Notes: generated by a model not told the origin, from the sequence alone. A stretch of 64,000 nt of DNA from Pseudomonas orientalis (GCF_002934065.1 NZ_CP018049.1:1548501-1612500); one strand, 5' to 3'; positions 45,217 through 54,806 are shown, counted from the first letter of the stretch. Numbers and translations are program-made.

Positions 45217-45381
45217 ATGAAAGATAAAAAGCAGAAATACAACGGCTATCAGGGCTTAAAGGTTAGGCAGTACAAATACAGCATTGAGAAGAAAATAAAG
45301 AAGCACCTATCAAATATGCAGATTCAGAGGTTTTTTGAAAGTGATGAAGTGGAAGCAAAGATATTTTTGACAAGAGCCTAA
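45217..45381 (+). CDS. Small basic hypothetical protein (54 aa)
   Basis: Encodes a lysine-rich peptide beginning MKDKKQKYNGYQGLKVRQYK and ending VEAKIFLTRA. It is not recognised as any family; its charge suggests nucleic-acid binding. Support comes from its own copy of the island promoter, with the standard spacing to the ATG. About 115 bp without a gene follow before the next convergent gene. Confidence 0.5.
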   Translation: MKDKKQKYNGYQGLKVRQYKYSIEKKIKKHLSNMQIQRFFESDEVEAKIFLTRA

Positions 45382-45496
45382 AAACATAAATCAAAATGTT
45401 AATCTGTGAGTATGCATAGTTAATTTCATGTTTTGGCTCAGAGAGTTCTAGGAATGCTCTCTACATTGTGCATAAGAAAAGCACCCATAGGGTGCT

Positions 45497-46021
45497 TTAT
45501 CTGTTTGTAGAGAAATGCATTATAATTAAGTCTTCATAATCCATTAAAAAATCATAAAAGTTATCACAAGCCGTTGTGTTTTTCGGATTCAAGAAATAGA
45601 ACTCTAGAAGTTCTTCGTATTCAAATTCAAACCCTTTCATTGTGAAGCTAATTTCATGGTCTTGATCAATCGGGCTGAATGACCATTCAAATACATCAGG
45701 TCTATATAGGCTTTGAGTAGCTACCATCAAAAAACAAGTACCCCTTGTAAAATTCCTTTTGTTAAGTATTAAGTAATGATACTGAATATCTTGCTCTTTA
45801 AGATTTGGTTTAAAAGCTCCAATGAAGCAGGTTCTTATCTGAATGTCTTTAGCAAATATATCTCGTCTTTGTAATTCTTGGATAAGATTGTCCTTTAACC
45901 ATTCCCCAATAAATTTAGATGCAAATGGCGAAACGCTTGGTGCATGGGGAGTATAGATATATTCAAATTCTTCACGTTTACCATAGATTGGATCAAGTCT
46001 GGTGTTTATTACTTTGTACAT
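45497..46021 (-). CDS. Hypothetical protein (174 aa)
   Basis: Soluble protein of unknown family. It is rich in aromatic residues (FEYIYTPHAPSVSPFASKFIGEWL near the start; YEELLEFYFLNP near the end) and has two cysteines. It follows the small membrane protein gene by 11 bp in the same direction and has an AAGAGG Shine-Dalgarno, as expected for a second gene of an operon. Confidence 0.55.
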   Translation of the reverse strand: MYKVINTRLDPIYGKREEFEYIYTPHAPSVSPFASKFIGEWLKDNLIQELQRRDIFAKDIQIRTCFIGAFKPNLKEQDIQYHYLILNKRNFTRGTCFLMVATQSLYRPDVFEWSFSPIDQDHEISFTMKGFEFEYEELLEFYFLNPKNTTACDNFYDFLMDYEDLIIMHFSTNR

Positions 46022-46032
46022 TATATAGCCTC

Positions 46033-46569
46033 TTATTTAATTATTTTGGTTAGTAAACCGTCTGTAGCGGTTCTGAATTTAGTTTTTGTGGAGCTGCCGG
46101 GATTGAAGATCACGTCTCTTCTTTTGCGTTCTACGCGATATTTCAAATTTGAAAGTAACAAGAAACACAGAATTAATATGCTTGCTAAAAGTGATGGAAG
46201 TATTAGCTGCGCAAAAGCCCCTGCTATGGGTATACCTGATTGCAACTGAACGATTAAAAAGAGCAACAAGCCAAATTGGAACGTAGAAATAATCCCCCCA
46301 ATTACCAAGGGAAGGATTGTTTTGTTCTGAATGTAAGGATTATCGCCATTACGAATATTGAAGCCCAAAATGAATGCGTAAATAAATACAGGGCTGAAAT
46401 AACAACTGACAATGCACATCAAATATAGCTTGATGACTTTATTATAGCCTTTTTCATACAGGTTTCTTTGATGGATTAATGCAACGATTGTGTTGTTTTT
46501 CGCTTCGTCAATTTCAGCTTCCGTTAATTTCGAAGGGTCAAAATCTGGATCTAATAGTGTGATACTCAT
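46033..46569 (-). CDS. Hypothetical membrane protein with four helices (178 aa)
   Basis: Polar N-terminus (MSITLLDPDFDPSKLTEAEIDEAKNN), then four membrane segments (roughly 45-67, 79-97, 100-114, 118-140), then a basic cytoplasmic tail (LKYRVERKRRD). No family is recognised. I use the ATG at 46569; a TTG 6 bp upstream is the other option. It has the SD-less leader of the island promoter b, and its leader is almost identical to that of the divergent gene at 46733. Confidence 0.6.
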   Translation of the reverse strand: MSITLLDPDFDPSKLTEAEIDEAKNNTIVALIHQRNLYEKGYNKVIKLYLMCIVSCYFSPVFIYAFILGFNIRNGDNPYIQNKTILPLVIGGIISTFQFGLLLFLIVQLQSGIPIAGAFAQLILPSLLASILILCFLLLSNLKYRVERKRRDVIFNPGSSTKTKFRTATDGLLTKIIK

Positions 46570-46595
46570 TTTCAATGTGTTTGTCTGTTACTACT

Positions 46596-46624
46596 ATAAT
46601 AACAAATGATAGAGAATTTGCTTT
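46596..46624 (-). promoter_or_regulatory. Island promoter, copy b (for the 178-aa membrane protein)
   Basis: On the minus strand AAAGCA (46624-46619, within TTCAAAGCA), 17 bp, TATTAT (46601-46596), 26 nt to the ATG. TGT precedes the -10. Confidence 0.65.
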
Positions 46625-46630
46625 GAATGA

Positions 46631-46648
46631 GTGGGTATATATTCCCAC
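46631..46648. promoter_or_regulatory. Palindrome between divergent island promoters b and c
   Basis: GTGGGTATATATTCCCAC is an interrupted palindrome (5-bp GTGGG/CCCAC arms, AT centre) lying between the two opposed promoters. It could be an operator for both genes or simply a small hairpin. Confidence 0.4.
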
Positions 46649-46677
46649 TGAAAGAATCTAATTGCAGGTTTGGGCTT

Positions 46678-46706
46678 CAAGCAAAAAAATATGCAAATGT
46701 TAATAT
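46678..46706 (+). promoter_or_regulatory. Island promoter, copy c (for the first DotA-like protein)
   Basis: CAAGCA (46678-46683, within CTTCAAGCA), 17 bp, TAATAT (46701-46706), 26 nt to the ATG at 46733. TGT precedes the -10 and there is no Shine-Dalgarno. Confidence 0.7.
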
Positions 46707-46732
46707 TGAAATATCAGACAAACACATTAAAA

Positions 46733-49444
46733 ATGAGCGTCACAATTAAGGCAGTATTTCTTTCAATCCTCTTTTCATTTTCATTTCATGCCTATTCGGC
46801 TGAAAACGTGAATTTCAACAAGTGTGGCTATATAGATAACTCAGATCAAATAGATGGGGATTCCGGGCGTCTTTGTGCTGAAAACAAAAGCGTTATGCTA
46901 AAGACGGCGCTGTTTGGAGATATGACACAAATAGGATTGCAAGAAGGTGTAGACATTGATAGCTATGATTCTAGATTCAATTCCTATAACCCAGCCATTC
47001 AGAATTTCATCTTAAAAACTAACAAGATTATTAGCAATGCTGTGAAATTCGTTTATCAGTGGATGTGGGTATTTGGTGTCTTGTCTTTGATTCAAATTCC
47101 TATAAAAACACTTTTAGATGTTGCAAGTGGTGATTATCTTGAAAGGTATAATTGGATTTTGGAAGTAGGAGTTCCTATTTTATTTATTGCCCTATGTTTG
47201 CCGTTTATTGGTCCCGGCGCTAATTATTCAGCATTGTCATATCTTGTATCTTACTCAGACAATCATGGTTTGATGAATGAACAAGGATTTATGAACAATC
47301 AGATGGCTGCTCAACAAAGGGCTGGTTTGGAAGTTAATAAGCCTAAATTGGCTACTTCTACTCAAGCACAAATTGACAAGTCAATAAAGCAAGATGAGAT
47401 TACACAAGGTAAACAAACCTACGGCATGGCTGAAAATATCATAGACGGTATTTCTAATAAAAGCATGTTTGAAGCTGTTAACTCACGCCAGTTAAACACA
47501 GTTTTCAACAAGAAGAATGCTAGTTTGATTTCTACTAAAATCTTCAATGATCCAGCAATGACTATCAAGGCTGTTGGTTCTAATTACGAATTCTCTGCTT
47601 TTAATCCAGAAGATCCGGCTGCTTTGGTTTATCAATCCGATTTAATCACTATTCCTAACGCCTATTACAAGGCTTCTTCAGTTTATAAAACAATGAACGA
47701 AATTGGGTACTCTACAGATTACGCTAATAATGATGATATTAATCAAGCTAAATCAAGAAGCGACCAGTTAGCAGAAGCGTTAAAAAATGCTCCTTCACTT
47801 GTAGATAGAGAAGGTGAATATAGGGCTGTGATTAACACTGCTAAAACCATTTATTATACAGACGTTAGAGCAAACTGGATTCGTAAGAAAATCCCTGATT
47901 TGTTGGGTCAAACTTTCAAGCTTAATATGCTTGCCCTTAACGCAATGTGTGCTGATGATAAATCTTTAAGAATGAAAGCAGAGCATTACATCAAAAACGA
48001 AAGTGGCTCTGTAGACTGCGTTGGAGAAGGCAACTCACTGTTAGGTACTGACACTGCAGAGTCTTACCAAAAAGCGTATGTAGTGGCTCGTAAAGAGCTT
48101 GTAGACGGTCTTTATACTGATCTTATGGATCTCAACACTAGCTATATGGAAGCAATGCAAACTGAGCAATTGAGCAAAATGTTTGAACAGACAATACAGT
48201 GCGGTGCATTCTGTTTCTTCAATAACTATAGAACAATGAGAAACCTAACGGCTTACCAAACTGTTGTACTAAAGAATTTCAATGCTACACCATTTATCGG
48301 CTTGTTTGAGACAAACGCAAAGGGTGATTATCTTGATACTGCTTATTATCAGAGCATTGGTAGAACAATAGATTCTGAATTGCGCATCGAAAATTATTTG
48401 AAAGACCAATTGAAAGTGGTTTCGGCTGGATTGCCGGTGATGGATGGTGATGCTGTGGTTCAAAAAGCCATAGTTCAGAACGGAATTTCAGGAGGCCAGG
48501 ACAACGATTTATTAAAAGCAAATGGCATGAACATGGAAATGCCTGACGTTCAATTTAAAAGAATGTTAATGTCAGATCAAGACGTTGTTCGTAGCTATTA
48601 TATCTATTGCCAAAGTATTCTAGAAACAGCTTCAAAAACCTTAACAGTAGGTTTGACGATTAAAGCGGCTGCGATTACTGGTATCAGTGTTTTAGAAATG
48701 AAACAGAATGGCGCAAAAACCGATGACGTTGCACAAGTTGGTAAAGTAAAAAAAGGAAAGGGTAAACGTTCAGGATTTGACTTTCAATCGTACCTAATCG
48801 GTTTGGATGGAATTGCTGATTTATTAATGAATGCCGTTTTGTATGCAACGATGTTTGCAATTTCAGGTATGTATTTGATCCTAACAGTTACTTCATACAT
48901 TCCTCAGCTTCTTTATATTCTTTCAAAATTATGGATTTGTTTTTCAATGGTGTTTGTTGTTTTAAGCGCTGTTACAGCTTTAAGAGCAAATGACCTAAAT
49001 AACTTGACAAGAATCAGAAATAACATAGTCGCTATATTGATGATGCCTTGGATCAGCGGTACAGCAATATTAGCAATGTTCGTTGCAAACGTCGAGATTT
49101 CAAGCATTGTTACTCAAAGAGTTCTTTTAATTGTCTATATGTATATGGGTGATATGATCGGCGGTTTTGCTTTGAATAAATACATAATGCTCATTGTAAT
49201 CTTGAATGTTTCTATCTACTGCATACAGCTAACATCATTAACATTCATGTTAGATATGATTAGCAAGTCCTTTAAACGATTAGGCATTGATAAACATAGT
49301 TCATTCGTTACCAGCACAATCAATTCGCTTGATGCTATGGTTGCTGTACTTAATCTTATGACAATGGGCGGGTACAGATTAGGTCAAGGTTTCATGGGCG
49401 GATTGATTAAAAGATTCAACTACAAAAGAGCCATCAAGTCCTAA
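46733..49444 (+). CDS. Large DotA/TraY-like membrane protein A (903 aa)
   Basis: Signal peptide 1-23 (ending HAYSA), two early cysteines (31 and 48), two membrane segments (about 106-126 and 143-162), and a long, mostly hydrophilic exported region to about 690. A C-terminal cluster of about six helices follows, with SYIPQLLYILSKLWICF and NNIVAILMMPWISGTAILAMF. The plan (signal peptide, large periplasmic domain, C-terminal helices with Y..P.L and a later LM.P motif) is like DotA of Legionella Dot/Icm and TraY of IncI plasmids, which form inner-membrane parts of type IVB systems. The similarity is one of architecture. The start is fixed by the signal peptide and leader spacing; the longer frame starting at 46670 crosses the promoter. 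Confidence 0.6.
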   Translation: MSVTIKAVFLSILFSFSFHAYSAENVNFNKCGYIDNSDQIDGDSGRLCAENKSVMLKTALFGDMTQIGLQEGVDIDSYDSRFNSYNPAIQNFILKTNKIISNAVKFVYQWMWVFGVLSLIQIPIKTLLDVASGDYLERYNWILEVGVPILFIALCLPFIGPGANYSALSYLVSYSDNHGLMNEQGFMNNQMAAQQRAGLEVNKPKLATSTQAQIDKSIKQDEITQGKQTYGMAENIIDGISNKSMFEAVNSRQLNTVFNKKNASLISTKIFNDPAMTIKAVGSNYEFSAFNPEDPAALVYQSDLITIPNAYYKASSVYKTMNEIGYSTDYANNDDINQAKSRSDQLAEALKNAPSLVDREGEYRAVINTAKTIYYTDVRANWIRKKIPDLLGQTFKLNMLALNAMCADDKSLRMKAEHYIKNESGSVDCVGEGNSLLGTDTAESYQKAYVVARKELVDGLYTDLMDLNTSYMEAMQTEQLSKMFEQTIQCGAFCFFNNYRTMRNLTAYQTVVLKNFNATPFIGLFETNAKGDYLDTAYYQSIGRTIDSELRIENYLKDQLKVVSAGLPVMDGDAVVQKAIVQNGISGGQDNDLLKANGMNMEMPDVQFKRMLMSDQDVVRSYYIYCQSILETASKTLTVGLTIKAAAITGISVLEMKQNGAKTDDVAQVGKVKKGKGKRSGFDFQSYLIGLDGIADLLMNAVLYATMFAISGMYLILTVTSYIPQLLYILSKLWICFSMVFVVLSAVTALRANDLNNLTRIRNNIVAILMMPWISGTAILAMFVANVEISSIVTQRVLLIVYMYMGDMIGGFALNKYIMLIVILNVSIYCIQLTSLTFMLDMISKSFKRLGIDKHSSFVTSTINSLDAMVAVLNLMTMGGYRLGQGFMGGLIKRFNYKRAIKS

Positions 49445-49468
49445 CGGATTTGGTGGTGGATGGGTGTT

Positions 49469-49497
49469 CAAGAAATTTTCTATAGAAGTGTTAACAT
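49469..49497 (+). promoter_or_regulatory. Island promoter, copy d (for DotA-like protein B)
   Basis: CAAGAA (49469-49474, within GTTCAAGAA), 17 bp, TAACAT (49492-49497), 25 nt to the ATG at 49523. GTGT precedes the -10. Confidence 0.65.
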
Positions 49498-49522
49498 GAA
49501 AGTATCTAATATATGAACAGCA

Positions 49523-52168
49523 ATGAAATCAATCATTTTATATTTACTGCTAGCCTTTGGCGCATTTTCAAATGTCGCTATGGCACTACCAAATCCTTTA
49601 GAACAAGCCCAAATTAACCGACAGGTTGAAGGCGAAAAGACAGTTACTGAAAGACGTTTAGAAGGGATTTTCCCACTCATAGAATCAACCATCGGTTGTG
49701 TAGGTACTCAATCAGTTAGGAATTTTTCAATTGTGGGATTGCCTTTATTTCACGGCGAATGGGAATGTATTACCGTAGACAATATGTTCAATAGCGGTGC
49801 TGCTCTACCAATGAACGGTGGTAATGATTTGAACTATGAATTTATCTATAAATTCACTGGCGCTATCATTGCAATTCTAATAGCTATTATAGTGTTAAAA
49901 CTTTCCTCTGGTCATAAACATTCAAAGAGTCAAAAAAAGGGAATGGCTTTTTCTTTCGTGTTCTTCGTTGTTATTCTAGCCGTTGCTTGTATTCCATATT
50001 ATAAAAATGACAAAGGCGAGAATGCTTATAGCCTTGCTGTGATTGGTTATCTTGCCTTTACAGCTTTTGCACTTGAAGGTGCTAATCAATTTCTAACAAG
50101 TAATGCGGAGTTGAACCAAACTGATTATCCATTTATTAGCATTCCTGCCAACAAAGGACAAAAGACAAATGACGTTGTTGAGTTGATGCAACACCTATTA
50201 TGTAGGGCGGATAATATCAATATTGGCGCTTCTAGATCTGGTGTTTTCAAGCTGATGCGTGATTCTGATACGTACAGTATTTTCAGTCAGTTTGGAGATT
50301 GTACTTTTGACATGAGCATGAATTTGAACATGGAAACTGTAAATCTTGAATCAAAGGTTGGATTGCCAAAAACGTATACTGCTTTTACTGATAAAAAGGT
50401 AGGTGAGATATTTACAAAGCTTGTTCAAGATTCTAGTAACGTTGTAGATCATGTGTTGAGTTCAAGAGGGCGTAAACCAAAAGAAGAACCTGAAAGCTTC
50501 GTTGCGGAAAATTTCACCTGTGCTAATAGGCTTGATTATCCCGTAGATAAATTATCGTATTACGGAATGACTGATTATCTCTATGCTGCTGCTGAATGTG
50601 TTCAAAACGATATGGTTCAAGGTTTTTCACGTTACCCAAACATTGATGAAGATGTTTATGGAAAAGTTTTGAAAGGGCGTTTGGTTCATTTATGTGAGCA
50701 AAACACTTACTCAAATTCTGTTGCTGGTGGGGGTATTTCTGATGAAGACATGGACACAACACCATCACTCAGGAAACCTGGAGATTCTCTAAATTCGATA
50801 CAGGCTAAGGCTGCTGCTTGTGTTACTTCAATGTGTTCAGACGCAAGTTCTCCATACGTTTGTTCTGCTTCAATCAATTACTATGCAATGACTGCAGGGA
50901 ATAGACATTTAACAAATCCTAGTATTATCACACTGCCAGCCTATTTTATTTCGCAAGAAATTCAGTCAAGCAAATTTGCGGATGATGGTCAATCATTGTT
51001 GAATTCATTGACAATGACTAGCAGTACAGCAACAAGCCTTTTGGATTCTTCAACTGAATTGAATATGACAACAGTTGCCAGTATTCCTTTTACTGTGGGA
51101 GTTAGAAATACAGGTATTGCAAGGGCACAAGACATTATTCAGCCACAAGTTTTGGCAATCTCAACAGCTACACAAATGCTACAAAGTCTGAAAGATTGGG
51201 GTCAGATCGGTGATGATGGTTATTTCGGTGAAAAATACACAACGGAATGTATGAGTTACCCAAATCAGATTTCACCTAACAAATACAACTGTGGTTCTGT
51301 CTTCCAGACAATTCACCTCCAAGGAGAACGTTGGTTAGCCGCTGGGGTTGAGTTGAAAATCATGGCTGCTCTATCAAATTCCAGACGTAAAAGCGCCGTA
51401 GAGAAGGCTGAAGAGACTGCTGTGATAGGGGCTGTGAAGACTGGATTACAGAACGTATCAATAGCTGGAACTGCTTCAATCATCGCTAAAATTGTAGGTG
51501 CCAAAGCTCTTGATTCGTCTGTACAGAACAGTTATTCAGAGTACGGCAATCACCTAACACCTGTTGCTATGTCAGGGCTTGCCGTGGCTATGGCGGTCCC
51601 TGAGTTCGCTTCATTCATCAGTTCAGTAGGTAGCACGTTGCAGGCTATGGGCGCATTCGCTGCTTACGCCCCACAACTGATAGTGGTAATGACAAATCTT
51701 GGTGTGATGTTGAGCGTTCTGGTTGGATTCGTTTATTTCACTTACACTTTCATGCTTTATTTTATAATACTTCTTTCTAATAATAATGGTGTAAACCCAA
51801 CAACTGACTGGTTCAAACCATTGGATGAATTCACAAGAACATTCTTTGCGATTCTTATGTATCCTGTAGTTTTCACAATCTGCATTGCTTTTATATCTGC
51901 AATTTTCATATTCCAATTATTTGACGTTACTTCAATGATTCAGATTTCAAACGGAATAGATTCTGATTTGGGTAATTTTTCGTCAATAGCAAACGTTCTC
52001 GCATTGCAATTTATAAAGATGGCATTACCAATATTTTTGATTGGCTCAATTTTGAAAGTCGCAAGAAATACACCCAACATCATAAATGGGCATATTTTTG
52101 GTAACGTAAAGGATTGGAATGAAGCTGATGATGATTATTCAATAGCCTTGAAGAAATTGAATTTATAA
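49523..52168 (+). CDS. Large DotA/TraY-like membrane protein B (881 aa)
   Basis: Signal peptide 1-21 (ending VAMA), early cysteines at 59 and 82, three membrane segments at about 110-127, 143-158 and 168-186, then an exported region of about 450 residues with many cysteines (for example CVTSMCSDASSPYVCS). The C-terminal helices include AYAPQLIVVMTNLGVML and FFAILMYPVVFTICIAF. The same plan as proteins A, C and D. It is 78 bp downstream of A but has its own promoter, so the pair is separately transcribed. A terminator follows. Likely part of a membrane-spanning conjugation or secretion assembly. Confidence 0.6.
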   Translation: MKSIILYLLLAFGAFSNVAMALPNPLEQAQINRQVEGEKTVTERRLEGIFPLIESTIGCVGTQSVRNFSIVGLPLFHGEWECITVDNMFNSGAALPMNGGNDLNYEFIYKFTGAIIAILIAIIVLKLSSGHKHSKSQKKGMAFSFVFFVVILAVACIPYYKNDKGENAYSLAVIGYLAFTAFALEGANQFLTSNAELNQTDYPFISIPANKGQKTNDVVELMQHLLCRADNINIGASRSGVFKLMRDSDTYSIFSQFGDCTFDMSMNLNMETVNLESKVGLPKTYTAFTDKKVGEIFTKLVQDSSNVVDHVLSSRGRKPKEEPESFVAENFTCANRLDYPVDKLSYYGMTDYLYAAAECVQNDMVQGFSRYPNIDEDVYGKVLKGRLVHLCEQNTYSNSVAGGGISDEDMDTTPSLRKPGDSLNSIQAKAAACVTSMCSDASSPYVCSASINYYAMTAGNRHLTNPSIITLPAYFISQEIQSSKFADDGQSLLNSLTMTSSTATSLLDSSTELNMTTVASIPFTVGVRNTGIARAQDIIQPQVLAISTATQMLQSLKDWGQIGDDGYFGEKYTTECMSYPNQISPNKYNCGSVFQTIHLQGERWLAAGVELKIMAALSNSRRKSAVEKAEETAVIGAVKTGLQNVSIAGTASIIAKIVGAKALDSSVQNSYSEYGNHLTPVAMSGLAVAMAVPEFASFISSVGSTLQAMGAFAAYAPQLIVVMTNLGVMLSVLVGFVYFTYTFMLYFIILLSNNNGVNPTTDWFKPLDEFTRTFFAILMYPVVFTICIAFISAIFIFQLFDVTSMIQISNGIDSDLGNFSSIANVLALQFIKMALPIFLIGSILKVARNTPNIINGHIFGNVKDWNEADDDYSIALKKLNL

Positions 52169-52178
52169 TATCGAACGC

Positions 52179-52207
52179 AAAAAAAGCCCCTATAGAGGGG
52201 CTTTCTT
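52179..52207. terminator. Bidirectional rho-independent terminator
   Basis: AAAGCCCC pairs with GGGGCTTT around TATAGA, with A and T runs on both sides. It separates protein B from the convergent coiled-coil gene. Confidence 0.9.
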
Positions 52208-52223
52208 GTGTTAGGGATTACTT

Positions 52224-52964
52224 TTATTCGTCGTTTTCACCTTCGTCCTTGCGGATGGTGAAACCTTGGAGTTCTTTCACATTGCCAGTGAACAGGCTTT
52301 CAATGATTGTCTTACGGGTCGTTGGGATTTCGCCACCTTCGTTGAGGTTGAGCGTACCGGGTACAAACACTTCTTTACCGTCTTCTGTCTCGATCTGCAG
52401 GTTCAGGAAGTCCCAAACAGCACGGTCTTGTGAAAGGTTGCTGCTGGCACGACCGGCACGCGATGGAAGCGTTACGGTTTCACCTTTTGTGTTCTGAATG
52501 ATGTGATCCAAACCCTTCTTCTTGCCGGTGCTGGCACCTTTGCCACCGGACGTTGCAAGGACGTTGGCACGGTCTAGAAGCTCATTTGCAACGGTGTACA
52601 CCAGTTCTTCGTACTGGGGCTTAAACGCTACCAGAACCTCAGCCAAGGTGAATTGCTTGGTGAGTGCCTGAGCCTTAGTGTTCTTTGTTTGCTGGTCGGT
52701 GTCGCTGGATTTCAGCTTTTCAGTCAGTTCGATGATTTTGGCAATGTCTGTGTCTTTGGCACTCAACAACTCTTGAATCTGACCCTTAATGTCAGAGATC
52801 GCTGTGGAGACTGTTGCAGACTCGAGGCGGTCAACAACACGGCGGGCGATAGCTACAGCCAGATTGTGATTAGAAGGTGCTGATGCGTTGGATTCGAATT
52901 TTTCCTTTGCGGCAGAAACAGCAGGGGTTTCAACAGCTTTCGATTCAGTGGCTTTAGCGTTCAT
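52224..52964 (-). CDS. Soluble coiled-coil-like protein with richer codon use (246 aa)
   Basis: Starts MNAKATESKAVETPAVSAAK, then a helical, charge-rich region likely to form coiled coils (about 45-105), a conserved-looking GKKKGLDHIIQNTKGETVTL and TRKTIIESLF near the end, and a strongly acidic tail. No family is recognised. Codons are markedly more GC-rich than those of the neighbours. It has a clear AAAGGA Shine-Dalgarno and no CAAGCA box in front of it. It may be an abundant structural or nucleoid-type protein. It stands alone, convergent with protein B and divergent from the 525-aa protein (gap 53228-52964, no gene inside). Confidence 0.6.
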   Translation of the reverse strand: MNAKATESKAVETPAVSAAKEKFESNASAPSNHNLAVAIARRVVDRLESATVSTAISDIKGQIQELLSAKDTDIAKIIELTEKLKSSDTDQQTKNTKAQALTKQFTLAEVLVAFKPQYEELVYTVANELLDRANVLATSGGKGASTGKKKGLDHIIQNTKGETVTLPSRAGRASSNLSQDRAVWDFLNLQIETEDGKEVFVPGTLNLNEGGEIPTTRKTIIESLFTGNVKELQGFTIRKDEGENDE

Positions 52965-53170
52965 TGATTCTGTTCCTTTATTTCAGATGATTAAGGTTTA
53001 TGTTGATTAGGGTTTGTGTTTTTGCCTTTCTGGAATCAATTTTAAAGCATTTCGAACTGTAGTCAAATCATTTTCAAAAGAATCTTTAATCATTTTCAAA
53101 AAGAAACCTTAAGATATTACTTAAAGATAAAAGATCCAAGATCCGTGCCAAAAATCTCTTAGACGGCGCT

Positions 53171-53199
53171 AAAGCAGATAATTTTAAAAATGCTATAAT
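53171..53199 (+). promoter_or_regulatory. Island promoter, copy e
   Basis: AAAGCA (53171-53176), 17 bp, TATAAT (53194-53199), 28 nt to the ATG at 53228. The strongest -10 of the set. The leader TTAAACAAACATTT has no Shine-Dalgarno. Confidence 0.65.
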
Positions 53200-53227
53200 C
53201 TTAGTATTAAACAAACATTTATTGATC

Positions 53228-54805
53228 ATGAGTCAAGACACAAAAGATAAAATAGATAGCCTTTCTAACAAAGCTATTACTAACCCGCAAATTCTCAAAT
53301 TCAACGGTATTGATGTAGAAAGCGCAACTGGTGCTGTACCAAACCTTATAACTATTTCAGAAGGCGATGAGGTTTCAAAACCGACTACTAATGATGATCC
53401 TGCTAGCTCGTTAGATTCTTCACGTTACAAGCGAGAGCAAGAAGAAAAAGAAAAAGCCGAATACGCGAAAATCTGGCAGGGTAAAGAAATAGAAGGTGCG
53501 CCACCTAAACCAAAAACTGAAGATCTCATAGAAGAAGATTATCTTGGGGAATTAATTAAGCTTGTGAAAGCGAATGGTCAAGAAATGTTCACTCGTCGAA
53601 GCCAGTACGAAATCATGTCTGGTAAAAATATGGATTTGGTTTTAGATACGAAAGGAACCATAAAATATCAACGAATGGATGTAGACGGTCCTCAGATCCA
53701 AAGCTATGTTGGATTAAACGCAAGGCATAAATTCTCAAAGAACAACAAGCAAATCAATCTAAAATTAAACACAGATCTGATTACAGATACAAAAGTAGGT
53801 GAAGCATTTTTTAGAAATACTATTAACACGCTCAAAGATTCTGGTATTGAAATGTACCGTATCAATATAGTCAATCCTGAGTACAAATTTATTCTTGATG
53901 AGTTCTTAAAAAAAGATCCAACAATAAATGATTCTCCACGTTTTGAAATAAATCAAGATGGTGATGTTGTTGAGCAAGCTAATAAGAGTGAGCCAGAAAC
54001 TGAGAAAAAACTAAAACGTATTGAAGGGTCTTTTAATTTCGGTACAAAAGTTGTCAACGAAAAAACATCCAAAGCGAATTTAGATGATATTTTTGAAAAA
54101 GTACGTATCAAAGTAGAGCATTTAAATGAGGGGGAATTTACAAAAATCACAAAGCTTGATGCTGAACCTGATGGCGAAACCCTTTCAACCATCGTGAAAA
54201 CGGCTGATCTTGGTAAGAAGGAAGTAGTGAAGGGTCAACCTGCCAGCGATGAGCCTTCCAAGGGTCAACACGTCTATAAGATCTTCTCTGATGCGCTACA
54301 AGCAACGAATGATAGCAAAGCTACTGCTGCTGAACAGAAGCCCCAAGAACCTGCTAATCCGCCAGTACAGGGCGTTCAACCTCCTGCTGATGCTCCTAGG
54401 CCAGAAGCACCTACTGCTAAGGTTGAAGAACCTGGAGCCAAGGCTCCGGCTGCTGATTCAGTAACAGTGAAAGGTGTTACGGCAGAACGAGATTTGAGCA
54501 AAACCCTAGAAAATGTTTTAAACCAATCTGCCGGTATTATCACCAATTTTGAAAATCTAGCTGAGAAACAAAGTTTATCATTTGGGTATAATAAAGATAA
54601 AAAAACAATCACAGCAAATTTCACTGATGAACCGAGCAAAACATTTGATTTGGATTTGAGTAAATCACGAATGGGTCAAGCATTGATTAAAAACATTGGT
54701 GATGATGCTCACATGACGTTCACGACTAAAACCAACGAAATGAAAGAAAAAGGTGAACTGAATAAGGAGATAAGAAAAGTAATATTGACATCTCCGGGGG
54801 CGTAA
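53228..54805 (+). CDS. Cytosolic multidomain hypothetical protein, possible LPD7-like region (525 aa)
   Basis: Order: low-complexity acidic start, a helical region (about 60-105; KREQEEKEKAEYAKIWQGKE), a globular region (about 110-235) with LDTKGTIKYQRMD and an alpha/beta pattern ending GIEMYRINIVNPEYKFILDEFL, a proline- and alanine-rich linker (about 355-410), and a C-terminal domain (about 420-525). The middle region reminds me of LPD7, a small domain in conjugation-linked polyvalent proteins; I give that low weight. The ATG at 53228 is chosen over a TTG two codons upstream. The next gene starts one base after its stop, so the two form an operon. Confidence 0.5.
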   Translation: MSQDTKDKIDSLSNKAITNPQILKFNGIDVESATGAVPNLITISEGDEVSKPTTNDDPASSLDSSRYKREQEEKEKAEYAKIWQGKEIEGAPPKPKTEDLIEEDYLGELIKLVKANGQEMFTRRSQYEIMSGKNMDLVLDTKGTIKYQRMDVDGPQIQSYVGLNARHKFSKNNKQINLKLNTDLITDTKVGEAFFRNTINTLKDSGIEMYRINIVNPEYKFILDEFLKKDPTINDSPRFEINQDGDVVEQANKSEPETEKKLKRIEGSFNFGTKVVNEKTSKANLDDIFEKVRIKVEHLNEGEFTKITKLDAEPDGETLSTIVKTADLGKKEVVKGQPASDEPSKGQHVYKIFSDALQATNDSKATAAEQKPQEPANPPVQGVQPPADAPRPEAPTAKVEEPGAKAPAADSVTVKGVTAERDLSKTLENVLNQSAGIITNFENLAEKQSLSFGYNKDKKTITANFTDEPSKTFDLDLSKSRMGQALIKNIGDDAHMTFTTKTNEMKEKGELNKEIRKVILTSPGA

Positions 54806-54806
54806 T

